Below, piece after piece: positions 1-7,472 of a stretch of DNA of 7,472 nucleotides. The notes beneath the pieces were generated by a model that had not been told where the DNA came from, did no database searches, and saw only the letters and a program-made list of their open reading frames with translations. Every line of letters begins with the position of its first letter. Position 1 is the stretch's first letter. The stretch comes from Propionibacteriaceae bacterium (GTDB lineage: Bacteria; Actinomycetota; Actinomycetes; Propionibacteriales; Propionibacteriaceae): assembly GCA_003451975.1 (NCBI GenBank), contig DMIX01000064.1, positions 1 through 7,472 of the forward strand, read 5' to 3'. Position numbers and translations under genes: made by a program.

Positions 1-2
1 CG

Positions 3-3000
3 ACCGCACGGCTGGCGAAGGAGCGCGTGGAGGTGCTCAGTGAGCGGACGGAGTCCTCGCGCACCTGGGTCTTGCCCGATGGCACAGCACTGGTCGAGCA
101 GTTCACCGGTGACGTCCGATTCGCCGATGCGACCGCTGAGGCCGATGGCTGGCGCGATATCGACACCACGTTGAAGTTGAATGCGGACGGAAGCGTGTCG
201 CCTAGCGCGGCGCCTGAGTCAATGGTGTTGTCCGGTGGTGGGTCTGATACTCCGATGATCTCCCGCAAGGAGAAGTCCGGGGTGAAAGTGAACCTGGATC
301 CGATCGAAGGCGCTGATCTTCCCACTCCGGTCATTGAGGGTTCCACGGCAACCTACGCTGATGTGAAGCCCGGGGTGGACGTTCGTGTTGAGGTTCGCCC
401 CGATGGTTTTCAGTGGTACTGGATCGTGAAGGACGCGGCCGCCGCGAAGTCCTTCTTCAAGAAGGCGTCGGATGGGACGCGCAGCGTATCGGCGGGCCTT
501 TCCACCCGCAAGGGAAGCCTGCATGAAACTCAGTCAGAGGTTCGGATTCGCGACAAGCAGGGGCACCTCGCCGGTCGTCTTGGTGCACCGCTGGTGTGGG
601 ATGCGGCCGAGATCCCCTCAACCGGTGAAGCGGCGAACGCCATCGAGGGCGAACTGAAAGTTGACGAGGCGAGCGAGCGAGCCGCGACGGTCGGTGTCTC
701 GGTTGATGCTGATTGGCTGAATGATCCTGGGCGTGTCTTCCCGATCACGGTCGATCCGAGCTACGCCTCGGTGACGACGTCGCCGAGCTTCGACACTTAC
801 GTTTACACCAACTACACCAATACGGATCTTTCGACGCAGAACAATCTGCGCATCGGCAACGATGGTGCCGGCGGCAAGATGCGCACCTACCTGAACTTCT
901 CGCGCTCGCCGTTTGTGGGCAAGAAGATCATGTCAGCGAAGCTGCAGCTTTGGGAGTATCAGGCCTGGTCGTGCACGCCAACGGAGTGGAAGGCCTACGA
1001 CTCGAACCCGGCATCAACCTCGACGCGGTGGGCGTCTCAGCCCACTGTGCGTAGCGTCTACGGCACATCGAAGGAGACCAAAGGCGAATCTGGGTGCGCC
1101 GACGGCTACGTTTCGGTTTCGATCCCATCCTTGGTGCAGAAGTGGGCGAACGAATCAACCTCCACGCGGGGTGTCATGGTTCGGGCAACCACCGAGAGTG
1201 AGCCGAAGGGACACAAGAAGTTCAACTCCAAAGAGGCATCGTCGCATCCACCTCGTCTGGTGTGGACCTACGACCGGGCCCCCGCGGCACCTTCGGTGTC
1301 GACACTTCTGCCGGTGAGTGGCTATCAAGTCTTCTCGAACGTTCCTTACCTTGCCACCACCAGCCCTGCCATGAAGGTGACCACCGGCACCGATGCAGAT
1401 GCCAACACAGTGAGAGCGGAGATTGAAGCCTGGTCCGCTGCCAGTGGCGGCAGCAAGGTGGCGTCGTGCGTCACCGGTTACGTGACAGGTGGCGCGAGTG
1501 CCTCATGTACGTTGTCCCCGGCGCTCGCGGCGGAATCCAAGGTGTGGATCCAAGCCCGCTCGTTCGACGCATACCTGGCCTCGGGGTGGACATCCCGCAA
1601 GGAGATGCGGGTAGCCGCCGCGAAGCCAGCTGTGCCGGTCGTCAGTTGCCCGGCGCCGTATGACAATGGGTCTTGGTCTAGCGAGGTTCCGGCCTCGACG
1701 ATCAGCTGCACCATCAGTGCAGCGGGCTCCGGATATTCAGCACCCTCGAAGATTCGCTACCAAGTCGATGGTGGGGCGATCAGTGAAGCGGCCATCACCC
1801 AATCCGCTGACCCGGCGGTGGCCTCTCGCAGCATCACGGTGCCCAACAGCGCGGGCGGACACACGATCGCCGCGTGGGCTGCAGGCCCATCTGGCCTGGT
1901 GTCCAACGCTGCTAACTACGCATTCGGTTTGGGCGACGCCAGCGTCAGCCTGCCCGCGCCCGACGATCGCTCAACGTCGACCTTCCCCGTCCAAGCCAGT
2001 GGGCCGGGCGGTGCAACCTCGGCCGTTCTCCAGTGGCGCTACGCCCCCGATGTGGCCGGAGACACCACCACCGGATGGACCACTGCGAGCCAGGTTCGGC
2101 TGAAGGCTACCGGAGCGGCCTGGACCGGGACGGTGGAGACAAACGCAGGGCAGTCGGCGACGCCGCTGCTGACGTGGAATGCTTCGGCTGAAAACGGGAT
2201 CAGTGTGCCTGCCTTGGTGCAGCTGCGTGTGGTCTTTACCTACAGCGGCGGCGTCACCAACAGTTCTCCGCTACGTCGCGTGATCCTGATTCCCCATGCA
2301 TTTGGAGGCTCGTACCCGACTCAAGAAGTCGGGTCCGGAACAGTCGCACTGTTCACTGGTGAGTTCCAGGTCAGCGAATCAGACGTCTCAGTGCCCGGCT
2401 ACGGCGGCAATCTCACCTTCGGGCGAACCCACTTGACCCTCACTGGCGATCAGGCCGGTCCTCCGGGAGTGTTCGGTCCCGGCTGGACGGCTGACTTTGC
2501 CGGTCAGGGCGCGGGTTTGGGCGGCTATGTGGTGACTGACAACACCGCCGTCGATGGCACCTTCCTGCTTACTTCTCCGGGCGGCGAGGCGAGTGTTTAC
2601 GCTCATGAATCCGGTACTAGGGGCAGCCTGCGGACAGGCTTCTATGACGGGGTGGGCGAGACCGCGCTCATGGAGGACACCCTGGAGCTCACCACCGGTG
2701 GCGGCACCGGAATCAGTCACACCCTCACGCTGACTGAGGAAGACGGCACGGTGACTGTCTTTCAACGCACTATGGGCGGAGTCTGGGCTACTGCGACGAC
2801 CACAGAACCCGAAGACAACTCCACGGTTCGTTTCGCTCGCAACTCCGAAGGGCTCATCACCTGGGTATTCGCCCCCACTCCGCAAGGCGTGACCTGTACC
2901 GAGGCTGTACAAGAACGCGGCTGCCGGGCACTGACGTTCACCTACCAGACCATCAACGGCGGAGCCCGTCTCACCAAGGTGCAATACCGTGCCTGGGATC

Positions 3001-6000
3001 CAAAGCCGGGTACTGACGGAAAGCCCACTGCTGCGGCAGCGATGGCTACCGTCGACGTTGCCGGCTATGGCTATGACGCTCAAGGCCGACTCACCCAGGC
3101 ATGGGAGCCCAACGCCACCGGAGACACGGGTGAAGGTCGAAAGACCCTGTACGAATACACCACGATCAACACCAAAACCGTCGTCACCCAGATCACCGAC
3201 CCCGGTCTGGTCCCGTGGCGAATGGAGTACGAAGCAGGCACCGGTCGGCTCGCCAACGTCAAACGCGCCCTCGACCCGGCGGTGGGAACCGGCGAGGCGA
3301 CCTGGAAGGTTGCCTACGACGTGCCTCTTTCTGGCGCTGGCCTGCCCGATCTGACGTCGGCTGTCACAGAGACCTGGGGGCAACCCGCAGCGGACGCACC
3401 AACCGGTGCCACTGCGGTGTTCGGGCCCGACCACACCCCAGGCTGGACAGTGTCCGAGCAGGACTGGCCTTGGGCGAGCATCAGCTACTTCACTGCGGCG
3501 GGCAAAACCACCAACACTGCGGCCTTCGGTGCTGGTGAGTGGCTGATCGACTCCACCCGCTACGACGCCCATGGAAACAGCATCTGGACGCTGTCGGCAC
3601 TGGCCCGCCAGGCCGCCATGGCCGAACCCAATCCGGCGTCCGATGCGGACAAGTACGCCTCGATCACCGTCTACGACGAAGCTGGCACTCGAGTCGAAGA
3701 GATTTACAGCCCGATGCGCGAGATTGTTCTCGATGATGGCACTACCACCTTGGGCCGCACCAAGGTCGAGACCCTGTACGACGATGAGGCCCAGGCGTCA
3801 CTCATGCCAGGACGGCCAACAAGCGACGTGCCCGAGGGCGGCTACAACCTTGCCATCGAGCAGTCGACGTCGGTCAGTGATCAGACTGACCCCACTGCCA
3901 GTGGCAACACCTGGGACGTCAAGAAGGTCCGTTACCGTTACGACCCCGTCAGCGAAGGCGACGCGTCGGGCTGGACGCTGCGAGTGCCTACCCGCACCTT
4001 GACCCAGGACGGAACTGGCTGGGCCGCAACGATTACCCGTTACGACACCGAGGGCAAGACCGTCGAGACCCGGACCCCGGCGGGCACTGCGATCAGCAAC
4101 GCCGCAGGCACCGACACCTACTCCACGCTCAGCGCCTACTACACCGCTGATGCAAGCTCCCCCGTTGTAGCCTGCCGCAATGCCCCCGAATGGGCGGGAA
4201 GTACTTGTATCACCTACTCGGCAGGAGAGCCCAGCAGCGGCCACGCCATACCTTCGAACGCAACAACTGGGTACAACATTCGTGGGGCCGCTACTCGAAC
4301 AGAGGAGACCGCCGACGGCTGGACCCGAGCCGAGGTCACCGAGTTCAACTACCTTGGCCAAGCCACATCGTCGGCCACCAGCCTCACCGGGCATGACACG
4401 ATCTCTGGCACGACGAGCTACGACTCCACAACCGGAGCCGTGATGTCCAGCACCGGCAACGGTAAGACCGAAGAGTTCACCTACGACACCTGGAGCCGAA
4501 CCCTCACCGCAACCGACGGCGCCGGGAACACTGCGACAACCAGCTACGACGCAGCCGGTCAGGTGAGCACTTTCAATGACGGCAAGGGGCTCTACACCTA
4601 CACCTACGACGGCACCGACAGTCTCGGACGCACCGAACGCCGCGGGCTGATGACCCGCGTTGATCTGGGCTATGCCGAAGGCGATGCCGACGTGGTCACC
4701 GGGGCCTACGACAGTGCTGGCGCACTGTTGAGTGAGAACCTGCCTGACGGCTACACAGCCACCTGGGAACGCAATATTGCCGGTCAGCCCACGAGCCTTA
4801 GTTACACCCAACTAGTTGAAGGCGAAGTAACGCCGGTTGCGGGGTTCAGCCAAACCTTCGATCACCTTGGCCGTGTGGTCACCGCTACCGGTCCTGCAGG
4901 CGCCCGGCACTACACCTATGACGACCGGGCACACCTGTCCGTGGTGGAGGACACGACCGAAGCCGGTTGTACTACGCGGGTTTACAGCTTCGAAGGCGAC
5001 AGCAACCGGACCAGTCTGGCTAGCTACGCACCGACCGCCGAAGGTGAGTGTCAAACCAGCGAAGTAGCGAACACCACGACCTACTCCTATGACCAGGCCG
5101 ATCGGATCACGGGTGGCTACAGCTACGACAATCTGGGGCGCACGACGGTGTTGCCCAAGCGTGACACTAACCAGGCTGGTGTAGCGGCGGCTGGTGATGC
5201 GTCAATCACGTATGCCGCCAACGACATGGTTGCCTCGATCGAGCAAACCGTTCCGAACACTGAAGGCGTAGCCCAACTCCGCAAGCAGGAGTTCACTCTC
5301 GATGCTTCCAACCGGGTCAGTGTGGTCGAGGGCTTCACTGATGGCATTCAGTTGGGTGAAACGCTGAACCATTACGACGGTGAAAGTGACTCGCCTGCCT
5401 GGACGCAGTATCGGACCCGCGCCGATGGGCAAGCCGAGTGGGCCGCGACTTGGCAGCGGTATCTGGCTGATCTGACCGGCGATCTGGGGTTGAGCATCGA
5501 CGATACGGGAACGGTCAGTATCGAGTTCGCTAACCCTCACGGTGACATTGTCGCCACAGCCACCCTGGGACAGTCGGGCTTGGATAGCTATACCGAAACC
5601 GACGAGTACGGCCAAGCCTCAAACCCCACCGCAACACAGCCGCGCTACGGCTGGCTGGGCGCCAAACAACGTGACACCGGCAGTGTCCTGGCCGGACTCA
5701 CCCTGATGGGGGCACGTCTATACAACCCGGCCACCGGCAGGTTCCTATCCATCGACCCCGTCGCCGGCGGCAACGACAACCGCTACACCTACCCAGCAGA
5801 CCCCATCAACAAACTGGACCTAGACGGTCTGTCCTGGTTGTCCGTGCTTGCCACAGTCGCCGAGGTGGTCAGCTTCATTCCTGGGCCGATTGGCATGATT
5901 GCAACGGCCGTGGCCGTCACTAGCTATGCTTTGGATGGATGTTTGTCATGCGCGGCAGGTGCTGCTTTGGGATTCATTCCTGGCGCAAAGATCGCTGCAG

Positions 6001-6302
6001 GGCTTCTGAAACTCGGTCTTAAAGGCGCGACAAAGTCCGCGCGTTTCGCAGGCCTTCTGGCGAAAGCTAACAAGAGTCGAGCTTTAAGGAAGTTAGCCAA
6101 TGGAGCGCGTGAGGTGGTTACCCTCCAAGGCAGGAGCAGGCATCTCGGGGTCAGATCAAAGCTCATTGGGAAGAACGGGAAGTTTAACAGGGGACGGGTG
6201 CGGTTAGGGTGGAGTCGCGGTGTCGGAGGGAAAATGACATTCCGGCTTGGCTATGGCACGCATAAGAATGTCTTCACGCATCACTCGAATATTCCGGTAT
6301 GA
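3..6302 (+). CDS. RHS-repeat polymorphic toxin with DNRLRE domain (5' partial)
   Basis: Giant, probably exported and surface-associated RHS protein that should deliver a C-terminal toxin to neighbouring cells, comparable in plan to WapA of Bacillus (known family; role here inferred). Residues are numbered from the GTG at 27. Visible parts: conserved N-terminal region 1-242; DNRLRE domain about 243-415; beta-rich Ig/fibronectin-like segments about 416-760; RHS entry module about 763-830 ([20 protein letters not shown], then FGPGW); YD repeats about 1010-1800; RHS core 1873-1934; hydrophobic pre-toxin segment 1935-2002; basic tip 2003-2091. The frame is open from base 3 (T-A-R-L-A-K-E-R before V1) with no stop and no signal peptide, so the true start and export signal lie upstream of the window. 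The only stop is TGA at 6300. Composition shifts sharply after the core, suggesting an exchanged tip. RHS assignment is very secure; toxin activity is inferred. Confidence 0.95.
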   Translation, partial: TARLAKERVEVLSERTESSRTWVLPDGTALVEQFTGDVRFADATAEADGWRDIDTTLKLNADGSVSPSAAPESMVLSGGGSDTPMISRKEKSGVKVNLDPIEGADLPTPVIEGSTATYADVKPGVDVRVEVRPDGFQWYWIVKDAAAAKSFFKKASDGTRSVSAGLSTRKGSLHETQSEVRIRDKQGHLAGRLGAPLVWDAAEIPSTGEAANAIEGELKVDEASERAATVGVSVDADWLNDPGRVFPITVDPSYASVTTSPSFDTYVYTNYTNTDLSTQNNLRIGNDGAGGKMRTYLNFSRSPFVGKKIMSAKLQLWEYQAWSCTPTEWKAYDSNPASTSTRWASQPTVRSVYGTSKETKGESGCADGYVSVSIPSLVQKWANESTSTRGVMVRATTESEPKGHKKFNSKEASSHPPRLVWTYDRAPAAPSVSTLLPVSGYQVFSNVPYLATTSPAMKVTTGTDADANTVRAEIEAWSAASGGSKVASCVTGYVTGGASASCTLSPALAAESKVWIQARSFDAYLASGWTSRKEMRVAAAKPAVPVVSCPAPYDNGSWSSEVPASTISCTISAAGSGYSAPSKIRYQVDGGAISEAAITQSADPAVASRSITVPNSAGGHTIAAWAAGPSGLVSNAANYAFGLGDASVSLPAPDDRSTSTFPVQASGPGGATSAVLQWRYAPDVAGDTTTGWTTASQVRLKATGAAWTGTVETNAGQSATPLLTWNASAENGISVPALVQLRVVFTYSGGVTNSSPLRRVILIPHAFGGSYPTQEVGSGTVALFTGEFQVSESDVSVPGYGGNLTFGRTHLTLTGDQAGPPGVFGPGWTADFAGQGAGLGGYVVTDNTAVDGTFLLTSPGGEASVYAHESGTRGSLRTGFYDGVGETALMEDTLELTTGGGTGISHTLTLTEEDGTVTVFQRTMGGVWATATTTEPEDNSTVRFARNSEGLITWVFAPTPQGVTCTEAVQERGCRALTFTYQTINGGARLTKVQYRAWDPKPGTDGKPTAAAAMATVDVAGYGYDAQGRLTQAWEPNATGDTGEGRKTLYEYTTINTKTVVTQITDPGLVPWRMEYEAGTGRLANVKRALDPAVGTGEATWKVAYDVPLSGAGLPDLTSAVTETWGQPAADAPTGATAVFGPDHTPGWTVSEQDWPWASISYFTAAGKTTNTAAFGAGEWLIDSTRYDAHGNSIWTLSALARQAAMAEPNPASDADKYASITVYDEAGTRVEEIYSPMREIVLDDGTTTLGRTKVETLYDDEAQASLMPGRPTSDVPEGGYNLAIEQSTSVSDQTDPTASGNTWDVKKVRYRYDPVSEGDASGWTLRVPTRTLTQDGTGWAATITRYDTEGKTVETRTPAGTAISNAAGTDTYSTLSAYYTADASSPVVACRNAPEWAGSTCITYSAGEPSSGHAIPSNATTGYNIRGAATRTEETADGWTRAEVTEFNYLGQATSSATSLTGHDTISGTTSYDSTTGAVMSSTGNGKTEEFTYDTWSRTLTATDGAGNTATTSYDAAGQVSTFNDGKGLYTYTYDGTDSLGRTERRGLMTRVDLGYAEGDADVVTGAYDSAGALLSENLPDGYTATWERNIAGQPTSLSYTQLVEGEVTPVAGFSQTFDHLGRVVTATGPAGARHYTYDDRAHLSVVEDTTEAGCTTRVYSFEGDSNRTSLASYAPTAEGECQTSEVANTTTYSYDQADRITGGYSYDNLGRTTVLPKRDTNQAGVAAAGDASITYAANDMVASIEQTVPNTEGVAQLRKQEFTLDASNRVSVVEGFTDGIQLGETLNHYDGESDSPAWTQYRTRADGQAEWAATWQRYLADLTGDLGLSIDDTGTVSIEFANPHGDIVATATLGQSGLDSYTETDEYGQASNPTATQPRYGWLGAKQRDTGSVLAGLTLMGARLYNPATGRFLSIDPVAGGNDNRYTYPADPINKLDLDGLSWLSVLATVAEVVSFIPGPIGMIATAVAVTSYALDGCLSCAAGAALGFIPGAKIAAGLLKLGLKGATKSARFAGLLAKANKSRALRKLANGAREVVTLQGRSRHLGVRSKLIGKNGKFNRGRVRLGWSRGVGGKMTFRLGYGTHKNVFTHHSNIPV
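753..1271 (+). other. DNRLRE domain within the RHS protein
   Basis: Residues about 243-415 begin after the typical lead-in FPITVDPSY. They show DNRLRE hallmarks: a T/Y-rich opening ([14 protein letters not shown]), [19 protein letters not shown], a structural strand AKLQLWEY, W-rich middle, [18 protein letters not shown], and the closing [17 protein letters not shown]. The domain takes its name from an Asp-x-x-x-Arg-type motif and is common near the N-terminus of secreted actinobacterial and Firmicute wall proteins, including RHS proteins. It probably folds as a beta-sandwich and may help surface attachment or display; that role is inferred. Boundaries are by eye. Confidence 0.8.
3054..5420 (+). 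repeat. YD-repeat (RHS repeat) array in the protein
   Basis: Degenerate protein repeats of about 20 residues built on a Y-D-x-x-G-R/x core run through residues about 1010-1800. Examples are [88 protein letters not shown] and [13 protein letters not shown]. In solved RHS and TcC structures such repeats wind into a hollow beta-cage that encloses the C-terminal toxin. The repeats are diverged at the DNA level, so this is a protein repeat and not a nucleotide tandem array. Some copies have lost the Gly or Arg, as is usual. Confidence 0.88.
5643..5828 (+). other. RHS-associated core domain, boundary to the variable tip
   Basis: Residues 1873-1934 match the RHS core pattern: [19 protein letters not shown], then [19 protein letters not shown], then [18 protein letters not shown] and DLDG. 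The core closes the beta-cage and is the usual end of homology between RHS proteins with different toxins. In many relatives two DPxG motifs about 22 residues apart form an aspartyl autoprotease that frees the tip. Here the first is D1910-P-V-A-G-G and the second D1931-L-D-G, 21 residues apart, so proline is replaced by leucine in the second. This is a variant I associate with actinobacterial RHS proteins. Both aspartates remain; whether cleavage occurs cannot be told. Confidence 0.88.
5829..6032 (+). other. Hydrophobic pre-toxin segment of the RHS tip
   Basis: Residues 1935-2002 are hydrophobic and Gly/Ala-rich, with two apolar stretches: [20 protein letters not shown] running into [13 protein letters not shown], and [20 protein letters not shown]. 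Two FIPG motifs and a CLSC pair (C1972, C1975) stand out. Segments of this type, with a FIPGPIG motif, sit between the core and the toxin in many polymorphic toxins and are thought to help translocation or to act as an encapsulation linker (inference). They could form membrane helices, but the spacing and glycine content also fit an amphipathic helical bundle. Hand-counted GC here is about 57-58%, between that of the core and the tip. Confidence 0.6.
6033..6299 (+). other. Putative toxin domain at the RHS C-terminus, strongly basic
   Basis: Residues 2003-2091 hold 21 Lys/Arg and a single acidic residue (one Glu), which favours a nucleic-acid target such as tRNA, rRNA or DNA (inference). After a helical basic stretch comes what looks like a beta-hairpin made of two related strands, VRLGWSR (2058-2064) and FRLGYGTHK (2072-2080), and then a histidine-bearing end FTHHSNIPV (2083-2091). 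H2079, H2085, H2086, R2059, R2073 and K2080 are candidate active-site residues. A short helical-then-beta domain with His and Arg near the end is compatible with small RNase toxin folds such as BECR (barnase-EndoU-colicin E5/D-RelE), but I cannot assign a named family. In-frame TTA codons at 6084, 6093 and 6204 and about 48% GC set it apart from the body of the gene. Confidence 0.55.
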
Positions 6303-6303
6303 C

Positions 6304-6309
6304 AAGGTG
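6304..6309 (+). promoter_or_regulatory. Ribosome binding site of the immunity gene
   Basis: AAGGTG lies six bases upstream of the ATG at 6316, directly after the toxin stop codon TGA (6300-6302). It is a near-consensus Shine-Dalgarno and supports this ATG as the start. Having its own site this close to the upstream stop fits one transcript, with the second gene translated by reinitiation or independently. Confidence 0.6.
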
Positions 6310-6315
6310 TAAGCG

Positions 6316-7086
6316 ATGAGTGATCTATTCTTGGGCGCGGAATCTAGCTTCCTGAGTGTTGCAAGAGGCCTGGGACTCTCAACAGAGTCTGATGGTGATG
6401 CTGGATGGGCATCTCTGCGCACTGACGCGGGATCAGAGATCTACTTGGTCGCGCTCGAATGGCCACGTGCAGCTTTACTAATCGAAGGAATCGGGCGTTT
6501 TGAGTTCGAGCTATGCGAGGATGAACCGCGGATCTGGCAGATCCTTCGAGCGTATCTGCTAGGAGAGGCTCAGATCACACGTGACAGCTTCGCGACACGG
6601 CTGGATGTGATTAGCCGGCCGGCCCTTGGAGTCATCGATGGGAGTACATGGGCTGCACCTGGTGTGCAGTTCAATGTGCCTAATGCGCTGATTGCAAAGG
6701 TTCGGGAAGTTGTGCACGGCTATGCGGGAGCGCGAATGTTTGTAATTCCTGCGGCTAAGCGAATTGTTGTGTACGATAGTCTCGCGCGTCGCCTCTCTCT
6801 AGACTTTGTGGCACCATTCCTTATTCAATGGAGTATTGACCCAGTTTCGAGCCCCGCCATGGAGATGGGTCTTGGTGGTGGTACCGCAGAGCTTGAGGAT
6901 GTTCTGGACGCGTTCTGCGCCGGGCGGTGGGTGATAAAGGATTTTCGCCGCCCGTCGGGCCATCATCGACTTGTGCTCGAGTTGCGTGCGTCTGGACTCC
7001 GCGATGTGTGTGTGGAGAATGATTTCGCAAAAATCTGCGGGGCCAGCATCAACACATTCTTTCCTTGGCTGGAGCCGGACAAGTAG
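6316..7086 (+). CDS. Putative cognate immunity protein, family not recognised
   Basis: A 256-residue protein with no signal peptide and no convincing membrane segment, hence probably cytoplasmic. It starts 13 bases after the toxin stop on the same strand, the standard place for the immunity partner of an RHS toxin. I recognise no domain. It looks alpha/beta, with strands such as EIYLVALEW, ALLIEGIGRFEFEL, RMFVIPAAKRIVVYD and HHRLVLELRAS. It is rich in aromatic residues, and a tryptophan/proline-bearing end (FFPWLEPDK) closes it. By my count it has 34 Asp/Glu against 25 Lys/Arg, so it is acidic and could bind and block the basic toxin tip; that is inference from charge and position. Sampled GC is about 47%, as in the tip, and one in-frame TTA codon sits at 6475, so gene and tip appear to have moved together. 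Alternatives are an orphan hypothetical protein or an immunity gene left by an earlier tip. Confidence 0.8.
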   Translation: MSDLFLGAESSFLSVARGLGLSTESDGDAGWASLRTDAGSEIYLVALEWPRAALLIEGIGRFEFELCEDEPRIWQILRAYLLGEAQITRDSFATRLDVISRPALGVIDGSTWAAPGVQFNVPNALIAKVREVVHGYAGARMFVIPAAKRIVVYDSLARRLSLDFVAPFLIQWSIDPVSSPAMEMGLGGGTAELEDVLDAFCAGRWVIKDFRRPSGHHRLVLELRASGLRDVCVENDFAKICGASINTFFPWLEPDK

Positions 7087-7165
7087 CGGAGCTGCATCCT
7101 TTGGGGTCTCCTTAGGAATGGGTTCGAGGGGTCAGCGAAGGGGCTCATCACAATCCACGGTGTAG
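7087..7165. other. Short intergenic gap
   Basis: No gene, no convincing hairpin terminator with a T-tract, and no promoter that I can defend were seen between the immunity stop codon and the antitoxin remnant. The TAG at 7163 closes the remnant's frame just before its first remaining codons. This stretch may therefore contain the junction where the cassette and the older remnant meet. Confidence 0.4.
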
Positions 7166-7438
7166 GTGGGGTCTGAATCCGCCGGGCTCGGCGCCGCCCG
7201 CTGCCACCACGCCATTCCGCGCGCCATCGGAGTGACAGTCATCGCTGTACCCGAACAACACCGGCCGGTCACCATGACCGATGGCAGCCGAATCGTGTTC
7301 ACCACCACCGACGTCAGCAAGCTCGACGTGCGTTATGAGCGCACAGACCTCGGCGGGTTCTTGGTCACCACCCCCGAACAGACTCTGCTGGACCAGCTTC
7401 CCCAACCGTTCCGCGGTGCCGAGCAAGCCACCGACTGA
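7166..7438 (+). pseudogene. Fragment of AbiEi-type antitoxin / transcriptional regulator
   Basis: The 90-residue frame resembles the central part of actinobacterial type IV antitoxins of the AbiEi family. It shows GAARCHHAIPRAIGVTVIAV, then VPEQHRP, RIVFTTTDVSKLDVRYERTD and LGGFLVTTPEQTLLDQL. The last phrase corresponds to the family's conserved 'v-T-x-x-x-T-l/v-L-D-l' motif, and the first to the 's-A-A-x-x-H-g-x-x-P' motif. Intact members have a winged-helix DNA-binding N-terminus of roughly 60-80 residues, and a further C-terminal part. Both are missing here: an in-frame TAG (7163) lies just upstream, and TGA (7436) ends the frame soon after the conserved leucines. No partner AbiEii-type toxin is visible before the window ends. 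GC is about 62%, like the host-type DNA. The GTG at 7166 is only the first possible start and has no clear Shine-Dalgarno. A gene predictor may call this a small hypothetical protein; a degraded relic is more likely. Confidence 0.6.
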
Positions 7439-7472
7439 GCAGGAGTAGGAGTGGAGTCCAGCAGAGTGGTGT
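7439..7472. other. Terminal 34 bases, no feature seen
   Basis: After the remnant's stop codon the sequence contains GAGCAGGAGTAGGAGTGGAG, a purine-rich stretch that could include a ribosome binding site for a gene starting at the GTG codons near 7450-7470 or beyond the window. There is too little sequence to decide. Confidence 0.2.

Noticed and set aside
18..35. AAGGAG at 18-23 sits nine bases before a GTG at 33 (and three before GTG 27), which looks like a start site.
   Set aside because: The upstream codons continue the same frame with family-like sequence, and a start here would leave the protein without an export signal. The AAGGAG simply encodes Lys-Glu. It could act as an internal start, but nothing supports that.
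2388..3572. 394-codon open frame on the minus strand.
   Set aside because: It lies wholly antisense to the RHS entry and YD-repeat coding sequence, its translation is low-complexity without recognisable domains, and long antisense frames are expected in GC-rich genes.
3798..4811. 337-codon open frame on the minus strand, rich in Gly/Val.
   Set aside because: It is antisense to the YD repeats. The Gly/Val bias is the reverse complement of Thr/Ala/Tyr-rich RHS codons, and no domain is seen.
6204..6422. Minus-strand frame across the toxin-immunity junction.
   Set aside because: It overlaps the tip, the Shine-Dalgarno and the start of the immunity gene, and its translation shows no recognisable feature.
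7097..7117. Imperfect inverted repeat TCCTTTGG / CCTTAGGA after the immunity gene, considered as a terminator.
   Set aside because: The two central pairs do not match, the stem is short and no T-tract follows.
7148..7426. Minus-strand frame of 92 codons opposite the antitoxin fragment.
   Set aside because: The plus-strand frame carries the conserved AbiEi-like motifs; the minus-strand translation has none.

Overview
The window is GC-rich DNA (about 62-65% in hand-counted lines of the main gene and of the 3' end). Its gene content points to an actinobacterium (Actinomycetota): a DNRLRE/RHS-type secreted giant protein with the 'DPVAGG...DLDG' form of the RHS core common in that phylum, plus a remnant of an AbiEi-type antitoxin. 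The sequence alone does not support a genus.

Layout: (1) 3-6302, + strand: one very large open frame, cut at its 5' end by the window edge, encoding a polymorphic RHS toxin. In order it holds an N-terminal conserved region, a DNRLRE domain, a stretch of immunoglobulin/fibronectin-like beta segments, an RHS entry module, an array of YD repeats, the RHS-associated core, a hydrophobic Gly/Ala-rich pre-toxin segment and a short, strongly basic C-terminal domain. (2) 6316-7086, + strand: a 256-residue acidic protein of no family I recognise. It starts 13 bases after the toxin stop behind its own Shine-Dalgarno and is the natural candidate for the cognate immunity protein. (3) 7087-7165: a short non-coding gap. 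(4) 7166-7438, + strand: the middle part of an AbiEi-like antitoxin/regulator that has lost its winged-helix N-terminus and its C-terminus; most likely a pseudogene.

The main biological reading is a toxin-immunity pair at the swappable tip of an RHS protein. The long conserved part would carry and display the C-terminal tip outside the cell, while the downstream gene protects the producer, as in WapA-WapI of Bacillus. Base composition supports this: GC is 62-65% up to the RHS core, 57-58% across the pre-toxin segment, about 48% in the toxin tip and in a sampled line of the immunity gene, and 62% again in the pseudogene. In-frame TTA codons follow the same pattern. The tip and its immunity gene therefore look like a cassette acquired by recombination. 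The toxin activity and the immunity family are unidentified and are the most interesting part of the window.
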